A DNA stretch of 64,000 bases from CAXBDP01 sp963974465 (GTDB lineage: Bacteria > Bacteroidota > Bacteroidia > Cytophagales > Cyclobacteriaceae), in the NCBI GenBank assembly GCA_049340005.1, contig JBMPIY010000002.1, one strand, 5' to 3'. Positions 44,149-50,420 of this stretch are shown here, piece by piece. The notes under the pieces were generated by a model. That model searched no databases and was not told where the DNA came from. It saw only the letters and a list, made by a program, of their open reading frames with translations. How positions within the stretch are numbered: the stretch's first letter is position 1; each line of letters starts with the position of its first letter. The position numbers and the translations under genes are program-made.

Positions 44149-45101
44149 CATACATCATGATCTCCTTCAAAGAGAAGCGAATTAAGGTCAATCCCTTACC
44201 GAAGATAGTCTCTCCCCACACCCCTGTGCCTCCAGCCTGCTCATTCCGCTGCGCTGCACTCACAAGCTTCCAGCACCGCACAGCAAGAGTAGCCCGTTAT
44301 TCCATTCCACTTCGCTCCATTCCATACCGTGCCACACTTGCTTTTCCCAACCCTGACCCCACGCAGGAAAAGCGGTGTTCGTCTTCCGCCCTCGGCATAG
44401 CATCATGCCAGGCCACCACAGCCCATTTTTTGAAAGGGTCTATTTTCTAAGGTCAAAAAATAAGCTGTGTTGCCTTACAGGTCTCCGCTAAAGCTCCGAG
44501 CCTGTCATGCTGCTTGCAACTCGGTTGTCATCCTCACGGCAGCCTACTCTGTCTTTTTTGCCGCTTCTCTTCGTTTCGTTGCGCTTGCCAGGCTTTGCAG
44601 GAATTGTTTAATTGAAAGCGGTCTGCTTCAGCTTGGCAGTGCTCACTGCACTTCGTTCAGCCGCAAAAAATCCACCGGCTGCCAGTGTTTTTGCTCGCCT
44701 GCGGGTCGCTGCGGGCTGCGGGACTGTCATGCTTTTTGCACCAACCCCGGTTCCCAACACACAGGTAATCGCTTATACCCGGCCAACGCTCAAAAGGCAA
44801 AAAATCACGCCAGCCCTTGTGTAGTTCCGTTCCATTCCGGGCTTTTGTGGAGGATCAAATTACAAAAGCCCTGCATTCCACTTCACACATAGCAAGCCCC
44901 CGCAGTTCGTACCTCACTGCTTTCCGGTCTAGCCCCCTTGCTCCACTCGCAGACGGCTCGCAAGCCTCCGTTCGTTCCTCTCTTCGGCTGGCTTGGCCGT
45001 TCGTCCATTACGCTGCGCTCCACAGCCTCCGTCCAGCCGTTTTGGTTTTCCTGCGTTCCCGCACTAAATTCAATTTCCACAGCTAACAATATTGATAATT
45101 T
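44149..45101. other. ORF-poor, pyrimidine-rich stretch (about 950 bp)
   Basis: No convincing gene is found. Overlapping short frames on both strands have unnatural composition (many Ser, Arg, Cys). The plus strand is rich in C and T, with recurring words such as GCTGCGCT and TTCGTTCC. A weak inverted repeat, TTTTTTGA (44426-44433) with TCAAAAAA (44453-44460), is present. It may hold a structured RNA, a mobilisation site, or a degraded region. Confidence 0.5.
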
Positions 45102-45719
45102 ATGAATTGTAGAACCAGAAAAAGAAAGGAAGAACTCAACCGAAAATTTTATATTCAACCCGTTAACTACTTAAAACTTCTTAATGGTCAACACAAACAA
45201 GGCTGTTGTGGGGCATTGGATGACAAATACTACATCTTTTCGTATAGACCCAGGGGTGATTATGACACTCAATCGAAATACTTTTTTGTCGGTACTCATT
45301 GTGCCAACGAATTTCTAGATATTATCAAACACGACCCACTTCCTCTTTTTAATCCTTTAATACATGAGCAGGGGAATCACTCTCCAGGCAACAGTAATTC
45401 TTCCGGATCCAAGGACAAAGCATTAATACATCCCTTCAATCGGGAGCTACTTACCGCAATTAATATGCTTTGTATTTCATGGGATATTATTCCAGAGTCA
45501 GGACTCGAAAGCATCGTCAAATTCACCAATAAAAGGTCACCCGACCCTAATCTCAATGGTATTGAGTGGTTTAATGAAATAGTAGGGAAGGATAGACAAA
45601 GGCGTTCGTTAAGAATAATGATAGACCAGCTCAGGGAGAATAATGAATTAAAGGATTTAAGGTTTGATGAATTGAACAACTACTTGAATGAAAGAGATAT
45701 TGTAAATAACATCAATTAG
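45102..45719 (+). CDS. Conserved hypothetical island protein
   Basis: The 205-aa soluble protein has a Lys/Arg-rich start (NCRTRKRKEELNRKF), a middle part with GCCGALDDKYYIFSYRPRGDYDTQSKYFFVGTHCANEF that may carry a Cys-based metal site, and a charged helical C-terminus. It sits between two ORF-poor regions. It does not match a family known to the annotator. Its codon use and clean start fit a real gene. Confidence 0.65.
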   Translation: MNCRTRKRKEELNRKFYIQPVNYLKLLNGQHKQGCCGALDDKYYIFSYRPRGDYDTQSKYFFVGTHCANEFLDIIKHDPLPLFNPLIHEQGNHSPGNSNSSGSKDKALIHPFNRELLTAINMLCISWDIIPESGLESIVKFTNKRSPDPNLNGIEWFNEIVGKDRQRRSLRIMIDQLRENNELKDLRFDELNNYLNERDIVNNIN

Positions 45720-45800
45720 AGCGGGTTCAAAATAACCAAAACATAAAGCAAAGTTACAGGCATGCGGATGTGAGAGCTTGCAAGGGTCCGCTTCGCCTGT

Positions 45801-45840
45801 TTCAAAAAAAATCTCCACCCTTCAGGTAGTATTTTTTTTT
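45801..45840. other. A-tract/T-tract hairpin element, copy 1
   Basis: TTCAAAAAAAATCTCC is followed by a short spacer and GTATTTTTTTTT. The A and T tracts can pair. A very similar arrangement (GAAAAAATCTCC, spacer, GTATTTTTCC) occurs in the centre of the long inverted repeat about 370 bp downstream. Confidence 0.45.
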
Positions 45841-46034
45841 CACAGCCCTTGCCGCAATCACACCGTTCCTGTGATGAAGGGCATTATGTTTAAGTTATTA
45901 TTTAGAGTCCGTTGCGGCAGCCGGTGGTTGCTGGCGGGCGTTCGCACCTCAGGTCGTCCGTTCCATGCAGGCGTTCAGCATTGTGGTATCACAGATTATA
46001 CGCTTCGCTTTCTATGGTTCGAGTTGTGCCTTTC

Positions 46035-46065
46035 AGAGCTTCCCTTTTAGGGGGGCTCTTTTTTT
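46035..46065 (+). terminator. Terminator-like hairpin
   Basis: AGAGCTTCCC at 46035-46044 pairs with GGGGGCTCT at 46051-46059 (with wobble pairs) and runs into a T tract. Confidence 0.65.
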
Positions 46066-46148
46066 CTCTGGTGTCGGACAAAGAAGAACAAAAACAAAGA
46101 GTGCAGCTAAGTTAGGCGGGCCGCACTAGGCCAACCCTAATCAGGACC

Positions 46149-46226
46149 GTCAAGGTCAAGCCCTTCGGGTTTTTGAAAAAATCTCCTCCGCCAATTGGCG
46201 GAAGTATTTTTCCAAAAAACCTTGAC
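46149..46226. repeat. Large nested inverted repeat
   Basis: Three concentric palindromes share one centre. GTCAAGG (46149-46155) pairs with CCTTGAC (46220-46226). TTTTTGAAAAAAT (46170-46182) pairs with ATTTTTCCAAAAA (46206-46218) with one mismatch. The 16-bp perfect palindrome TCCGCCAATTGGCGGA (46187-46202) is at the core. An oriT, a replication site or a strongly folded RNA are all possible. Confidence 0.75.
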
Positions 46227-46341
46227 TGCCCTGTCCATGCCCACCTGACCAAAGGCTTTCTCTTTTCTTTTTTTCCCTTTTTTCTTTTCTCTTTTGAAAT
46301 GTGTGCGAAGCGCAGCGAGCAAAACTTTAAATGCTCATACT

Positions 46342-46764
46342 ATGCACACTTTTCAGATCAAAACCTACAATGCAGGCTTCTCCAGTGCCCGGCCACATTT
46401 CTTCATTTTGTCCAAAGGGCTGAATGCGGGAAAGCCGCTCGATACCCCTTGTCCCAATTGCTTCGCCATCACCACAGAATCGGAAGAGGCACGGAACTTT
46501 TATTTCTGGCTCTCTTACGGTCTTTGGCAGGCACAGGCGTTCACGCCACACTTGACCGGTTCTGTTGTCCCATTCATCAGGATAGGTGATGCCAGAGCGG
46601 TATTGCTGGCAGGGCAGGAAAAGGCCTTGAAAGACCGTGGGAAGTACCTAAAGTCATTGGCACTCCTTCAGGACTTTGAGAAGAAAGCCAAGATTCTCCA
46701 AAAGCAGGTGGAGCTTGTGAAGCAGGTAAAAAGAGCAATTATGTTCCGGATCCTCCTGGAATGA
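46342..46764 (+). CDS. DUF6943-like conserved hypothetical protein
   Basis: The 140-aa product (ATG 46342; longer frame starts in the noncoding region) has HFFILSKGLNAGKPLDTPCPNCFAI and FWLSYGLWQAQAFTPHLTGSVVPFIRIGD. These are features recalled for DUF6943, a small family of Bacteroidota mobile elements. The C-terminus is a charged helix. Its function is unknown; it is a backbone gene next to the minus-strand cassette. Confidence 0.7.
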   Translation: MHTFQIKTYNAGFSSARPHFFILSKGLNAGKPLDTPCPNCFAITTESEEARNFYFWLSYGLWQAQAFTPHLTGSVVPFIRIGDARAVLLAGQEKALKDRGKYLKSLALLQDFEKKAKILQKQVELVKQVKRAIMFRILLE

Positions 46765-46827
46765 AAAAAGACCCCACGAGGAGGCCTTTTAATTGAGAGG
46801 AACACAAACTTTCCCGACTTGCGGGAA

Positions 46828-47061
46828 TCACATCCCCTTCGGAGGTGGATGTTTTCTTTTGAACCGTTGGAATAGCACCTTTAGCAGAATGGACACGGTA
46901 AAGCTCACTACCGCTCCAACAGCAGCTAATACACAGGTGTGGAGGATATCCCCGGAGCTGATATTCACCAGGACACTCAGCAACGTGCCTCCGGCAGTTC
47001 CTGCCTTCGTGCCTCCTCCACTTACCAGGTTAGCCATCTTTCCTGTCCGCTTTTGCACCAT
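46828..47061 (-). CDS. Small membrane protein of the minus-strand cassette (holin-like size)
   Basis: The 77-aa protein has a Gly/Ala-rich start, a hydrophobic stretch (GGTLLSVLVNISSGDILHTCVLAAVGAVVSFTVSILLKVLF) that could form one or two membrane helices, and a basic tail (QRFKRKHPPPKGM). This size and charge pattern resembles phage holins, but no family is recognised. It overlaps the preceding small gene by 32 bp and ends the cassette. Confidence 0.6.
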   Translation of the reverse strand: MVQKRTGKMANLVSGGGTKAGTAGGTLLSVLVNISSGDILHTCVLAAVGAVVSFTVSILLKVLFQRFKRKHPPPKGM

Positions 47062-47260
47062 CCTCTACAGTCACCTGACTGACTGCAGTCAGTACCGTCC
47101 CACCTACGGTGAGATAGCCGCCCAGGGCAACTATTCCGGCCGGTAAACTGATTGGTGCTGCCAACAGAGCGCCACCAGCTGCCGCTAGTGCCAAACCCAC
47201 GTTTCGGAGCACTTTGAAAAACTTGGGTGTTGGGGCTTTCGCCCTTTCTATGATCGTCAT
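47030..47260 (-). CDS. Second small membrane protein of the minus-strand cassette
   Basis: The 76-aa protein begins with a basic region (TIIERAKAPTPKFFKVLRN) followed by hydrophobic Ala/Gly-rich helices (VGLALAAAGGALLAAPISLPAGIVALGGYLTVGGTVLTAV). It overlaps the DUF5675 gene by ATGA (4 bp) and the last gene by 32 bp, showing a compact, co-translated unit. No family is recognised; a membrane or pore-forming role is inferred. Confidence 0.65.
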   Translation of the reverse strand: MTIIERAKAPTPKFFKVLRNVGLALAAAGGALLAAPISLPAGIVALGGYLTVGGTVLTAVSQVTVEDGAKADRKDG

Positions 47261-47673
47261 ACGCTTTTTGCTTTTTGAATATTGAGAAATACATTTTCGC
47301 CTCTTTCCATGGCCTCAAACACAAGTGTTTTCAGCCTGGAATCGGCAGTTTTGGAATCCGTCCCTTTACCTGGACCGATGACCTTTGAAACCGGGGCTAT
47401 ACAGCCCTTCAGTTCCTTCAGGGCGTCATTGGCAGGGTGAAAAAGGATGCCGCTTCTATTGGGTACATTTTTCACCAGCAAATGCCAGCCCCGTTTATCG
47501 GTGTATCGCTTTACAAGCTCATACCTCCCTTCCGGGATGCTCGATACCATCCGCTGGTTTTCCCTCCAGGGAAGCTCGATGGTGGAGCAGACCAGCTGCT
47601 CACCATCACAGAGCTTTCCGTTGGTTCCCTCCGGATAATAGCTTCTTGTGAGAATCAATTCCATCCGAACCAA
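47257..47673 (-). CDS. DUF5675-family protein
   Basis: The 138-aa protein matches DUF5675 (LTRSYYPEGTNGKLCDGEQLVCSTIELPWRENQRMVSSIPEGRYELVKRYTDKRGWHLLVKNVPNRSGILFHPANDALKELKGCIAPVSK). The domain is found in phages and mobile elements; the RSGILFHPAN...LKGCI pattern recalls cell-wall-active L,D-transpeptidase-like folds with a His and Cys, but activity is unproven. It lies 2 bp after the 257-aa gene and overlaps the next by ATGA. Confidence 0.88.
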   Translation of the reverse strand: MVRMELILTRSYYPEGTNGKLCDGEQLVCSTIELPWRENQRMVSSIPEGRYELVKRYTDKRGWHLLVKNVPNRSGILFHPANDALKELKGCIAPVSKVIGPGKGTDSKTADSRLKTLVFEAMERGENVFLNIQKAKSV

Positions 47674-47675
47674 AA

Positions 47676-48449
47676 TTAGGTTTGCTGAACTGCAGGAGCA
47701 CCATCAATAGCCACCAACGCCAGGGCGTTGTAGGAGCCGTTTTTTAGTGGGTAGAAGCTACCGTTCACTTCCTGATAGAACTCCACACCAAAAACCAGCA
47801 TTAGTGCCTTGGTACTGTTTGCAGGCAAACCATTGGACAGGTTCACCGCAGCTTCCGCCTGTGGCCCGATTTCAATCTCTCCACTTTCAGAAGCAACCAG
47901 GGTGAAGTCATCGGCCTCAAAATCAATCTCCACCGCAGCAGATACAAATTTCAGGTGCGTAGCACCTTGAGGCGCAGCAATGGTATTTTGGGGAACAAAG
48001 CCCGGCACATTGACTACAGCTTCACCAGTAGCTCTGTCAATACTTGCGTCAAATGGCGCATATATTGTAGCTCCCAGACGGCCATTTGCATTGAATTCAA
48101 AGCCCTGCAAAAGCTCCAGCTCACCATCGAGAACGTTCCGTTCTCCACGGGCACTGGTTGCATCCGCTTTGATCACCTTCACCATTTCTTTGGTCAGTCT
48201 GGAGGTCAACCGACTGTCAGAGGTACGCAGAAGTAGCGGCCTAAAGGCCGTTCTCAAAGTCCGTCCGGCTGCACCGGCACGGCCAAACTCAGCACCGTTT
48301 TCACGGGTACGCTGAAAAGCCGGATCATTCTGGATCCGGTCTTTGTCCACCCCACCCTTTTCCCGGGCCAGGTAGCCATCTTTCGTTTTGTAAAAGGACA
48401 TGTCACCGACTTTGCCCTTCAACTTGATAATCCCAGCTTGTCTTGCCAT
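47676..48449 (-). CDS. 257-aa conserved protein leading the minus-strand cassette
   Basis: The protein starts MARQAGIIKLKGKVGDMSFYKTKDGYLAREKGGV and continues with FQRTRENGAEFGRAGAAGRTLRTAFRPLL, a widely shared but nameless Bacteroidota family. The N-terminal 110 residues are basic and helical. The rest (about 115-257) is beta-rich and acidic (FVSAAVEIDFEADDFTLVASE, FGVEFYQEVNGSFYPLKNGS). No signal peptide is present. It starts the four-gene cassette and could be a structural or effector protein, perhaps of a particle-like or lytic system, but this is a guess. Confidence 0.6.
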   Translation of the reverse strand: MARQAGIIKLKGKVGDMSFYKTKDGYLAREKGGVDKDRIQNDPAFQRTRENGAEFGRAGAAGRTLRTAFRPLLLRTSDSRLTSRLTKEMVKVIKADATSARGERNVLDGELELLQGFEFNANGRLGATIYAPFDASIDRATGEAVVNVPGFVPQNTIAAPQGATHLKFVSAAVEIDFEADDFTLVASESGEIEIGPQAEAAVNLSNGLPANSTKALMLVFGVEFYQEVNGSFYPLKNGSYNALALVAIDGAPAVQQT

Positions 48450-48639
48450 ATCATTTGAATTTTGATTTGTTGCTTCGTTGCAACTCTTCGAAAATCCGAT
48501 AATTACGAAGGGCAGACAAAAAACAGGTTCCGGTTAGGAACATTGAATACCGTTTATTCCGAATGGTTCAAAATGAACTGCCAATGGCATTCCGTATATT
48601 TACAGTACACCAAAAGCATACATGAAGTATAGATAAAGT

Positions 48640-48840
48640 ATGATCGAAACCAAACGAGCCTGTATTTATCCAAAAGACGTGCAGCGGATCACTGGCAAGA
48701 GTGAACGATACGGCAGGAAGCTCCTTAACAGGATTAGGGAGGAGCTTGCTAAAGAGTCACACCAGTTCGTGAGCGTAAACGAATTTTGCGAATTCACTGG
48801 CCTTGCACCGTCCATTGTAGAGCGCTACATCACCGATTGA
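48640..48840 (+). CDS. Small HTH DNA-binding protein
   Basis: The 66-aa product has a helix-turn-helix with YPKDVQRITGKSERYGRKLLNRIREEL and a C-terminal FVSVNEFCEFTGLAPSIVERYI. It resembles small excision or regulatory proteins of Bacteroidota islands. It is divergent from the cassette, with 190 bp between them, so it may control it or act in excision near the right end. The gap holds ATACATGAAGTAT at 48619-48631, a possible operator. Confidence 0.72.
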   Translation: MIETKRACIYPKDVQRITGKSERYGRKLLNRIREELAKESHQFVSVNEFCEFTGLAPSIVERYITD

Positions 48841-48966
48841 CCTTGCCAGATGAAGGCAGTCAAACGGCACTAAAATCTATCGCCAGTTACCAATAAAATT
48901 TAGCACTTTTTGCCACGATTTGAACCCAAAAAGCAGGCTTTTTTGTATATTTGTAAAGGTTTCGGA

Positions 48967-49020
48967 GTTCACCAAATGCACTCAAACCAGTTCGGATAAA
49001 TTGAGAACTGAACGGTGAAC
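48967..49020. repeat. GTTCACC heptamers, right island end
   Basis: GTTCACC at 48967-48973 and GGTGAAC at 49014-49020 mirror the three copies at the left end. They lie 59-112 bp inside the right core and support the view that these heptamers are arm-type binding sites. Confidence 0.45.
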
Positions 49021-49078
49021 CCGCTGAAATTACGTTTTGTAACTTACTGATACATAAAGATTTGCACGGGGTGGTTGT

Positions 49079-49096
49079 AATCCTGCCACCCCGACA
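49079..49096 (+). other. Right attachment core of the island (attR)
   Basis: AATCCTGCCACCCCGACA is identical to 4073-4090 in tRNA-Pro. Just before it, CGGGGTGG (49067-49074) is the inverted complement of CCACCCCG (49086-49093), which could form the pair of core-type integrase sites around the crossover. Confidence 0.85.
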
Positions 49097-49099
49097 TTT

Positions 49100-49131
49100 A
49101 AAAGCCTTCTGTGAAAACGGAAGGCTTTTTT
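49100..49131 (+). terminator. Displaced chromosomal terminator of tRNA-Pro
   Basis: AAAAGCCTTC (49100-49109) pairs with GAAGGCTTTT (49120-49129) and ends in T. It lies at the same distance from the attachment core as the island terminator on the left, so it is likely the original tRNA-Pro terminator of the chromosome. Confidence 0.8.
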
Positions 49132-49499
49132 ATTCATCAGACAAACCAATTATCAGTTTAATTACAATTCCTCAGGTTGATAAGCAATTTCAATTTATCT
49201 TCAATTTGAATGCTAAAATAACAACTTCACACATTCATAAAGCTCATGTTGATATTGCTTTATGGCACATTATCTAAAATCTTCATTTCAGTAAATTTCT
49301 AGTAAAAAGTGTTAAAAACGATTAGATAATAAGACACTTATGAAGAGGATAAAATTCCATCAGGTTTAATCCAAATTATGAATTAGAATAATTGGAAGCT
49401 GATAGGGCTATCGAGTTAGTGGCAGGTTGAGATAGCCATTTCACCTCATATCCATTAAAAATGCTTAGAAAATGAGAATGAATAAACCACCTAAAATAT
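49132..49499. other. AT-rich gap between attR and the R-M module
   Basis: Apart from the left copy of a 36-bp direct repeat (49171-49206), this stretch shows no convincing gene. The 71-codon frame at 49062-49277 starts in the attachment core and is not accepted. Confidence 0.6.
49171..49206 (+). repeat. 36-bp direct repeat, left copy, flanking the R-M module
   Basis: This copy begins CTCAGGTTGATAAGCAA and continues to AATT; it agrees with 54248-54283 at 34 of 36 positions. The pair encloses the methylase cluster and is likely a target duplication or attachment site. Confidence 0.75.
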
Positions 49500-49529
49500 T
49501 TTGATTCTCTTAAAATAAATCTATATTTG
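49500..49529 (+). promoter_or_regulatory. Promoter of the AbiEi-like gene
   Basis: TTTG at 49500-49503 and TATATTTG at 49522-49529 are separated by 18 nt. Transcription would begin near 49535 and reach the ATG at 49590 after a leader of about 55 nt. Confidence 0.6.
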
Positions 49530-49589
49530 GATAATGTTTCAAGAAAGAATAAACCCTATTTATTAGGGTTTATAGCGAACCAAAATATA

Positions 49590-50399
49590 ATGGCTAGAAG
49601 CACATACATTTCCGAAAACCTGACTCAATATCAAATTAATCTGATGCTCCTCTTAGACGAGTATGAAATGGACATATTCACACTACAAGAGTTAAAAGAA
49701 GTCGCCTCAAACCAATTTGATAACATTAATGAACTGGTTGAAAACTTGGCGCACAAAAAAATCCTTTCCCGCATTGAACGAGGTAAATACTGCCGTTCAA
49801 GCTTTCGAGATGAAAAAGTGATCGGCACCCGATTAGTAGAGGACGGAGCTGTAGCCTATTGGTCAGCTTTAAACCTGCACGGGCTTACGGAGCAATTTCC
49901 CAATTCCGTATTCATCCAAACCGCCAAAGTAAAACCAGCAAAACAAGTTTTTGGTGTAAACTATCAGTTTGTAAAGATCGCTCCGACCAAAAGAACAGGC
50001 ATTATAAAAGAAGGCTATGGCAACCACAGCTATGCGATTACCGATGTGGAGAAAACTATAGTGGATTGCTTTGACCTTCCCCAACATTCAGGTGGCTATG
50101 CCGAACTAATTCGAGCCTTTGATACAGCGAAGCTCTCTGCCGAAAAAATGATTCAATACTGCCGGGTTGTAAATAACCAGGCTAGCACAAAACGTATGGG
50201 CTACTTGGCAGAGATACTAGACAAAAAAGGCATGAAAACCTTTATCCGTTTTGCCAAAGGCCTCCTTACACAAACCTACAATCCTTTAGATCCATTGGGA
50301 AAAAACGAAGGAAAATACAATGGTGAATGGAAACTGAAATTGAATATTTCTGAAACAGAAATATTCGAAACTGTGAACCAAAATTGTTATAGTTTATAA
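49590..50399 (+). CDS. AbiEi-like winged-helix regulator/antitoxin
   Basis: From ATG 49590 the product is 269 aa. It has an N-terminal HTH (EYEMDIFTLQELKEVASNQFDNINELVENLAHKKILSRIERGKYCRS) and an AbiEi-type C-terminal domain (AYWSALNLHGLTEQFPNSVFIQT, ITDVEKTIVDCFDLP). AbiEi normally represses the abiE toxin operon, but no AbiEii nucleotidyltransferase follows; a DNA methylase does. It may instead control expression of the R-M genes. The TTG start at 49527 lies within the promoter and is rejected. Confidence 0.85.
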   Translation: MARSTYISENLTQYQINLMLLLDEYEMDIFTLQELKEVASNQFDNINELVENLAHKKILSRIERGKYCRSSFRDEKVIGTRLVEDGAVAYWSALNLHGLTEQFPNSVFIQTAKVKPAKQVFGVNYQFVKIAPTKRTGIIKEGYGNHSYAITDVEKTIVDCFDLPQHSGGYAELIRAFDTAKLSAEKMIQYCRVVNNQASTKRMGYLAEILDKKGMKTFIRFAKGLLTQTYNPLDPLGKNEGKYNGEWKLKLNISETEIFETVNQNCYSL

Positions 50400-50420
50400 G
50401 ATGTAGAAATATCCTGTGGG

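Larger units (their letters stand above)
45720..46341. other. ORF-poor structured stretch (about 620 bp)
   Basis: No credible gene is seen. It holds a hairpin element near 45801-45840, a terminator-like hairpin at 46035-46065, a large nested inverted repeat at 46149-46226, and a T/C-rich tract at about 46255-46300. The overall structure suggests a noncoding RNA or a mobilisation (oriT-like) site rather than coding DNA. Confidence 0.5.
4073..49096. mobile_element. 45-kb metal-resistance genomic island in tRNA-Pro
   Basis: The island is bounded by 18-bp direct repeats of the tRNA-Pro 3' end. It carries an IntDOT-type integrase at the left end, RteC, an Xis-like HTH protein and DnaC-like replication genes in the backbone, and copper, mercury-type and zinc/cadmium resistance cargo. 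Its inner region looks more GC-rich than the flanks. No relaxase, VirD4-like coupling protein or VirB4/TraG homologue is visible, so it may move only with help from another element. An IS4-family insertion lies inside the cargo. Confidence 0.88.

Noticed and set aside
44157..45158. Several frames of 70-141 codons in the ORF-poor stretch on both strands
   Set aside because: They overlap each other on both strands, are rich in Ser, Arg and Cys, lack domains and fit a composition artefact of the C/T-rich DNA.
45778..46589. Frames of 67-138 codons on both strands in the second ORF-poor stretch
   Set aside because: They run through hairpins, poly-T tracts and the start of the DUF6943-like gene; no sensible protein features.
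49067..49096. Possible second tRNA-Pro copy at the right end
   Set aside because: Only the last 16 nt of the tRNA and a short complementary block are present; no anticodon or D arm, so it is an attachment site and not a gene.
49062..49277. 71-codon frame at the right island end
   Set aside because: It begins inside the attachment core and passes through the terminator; it results from the junction.
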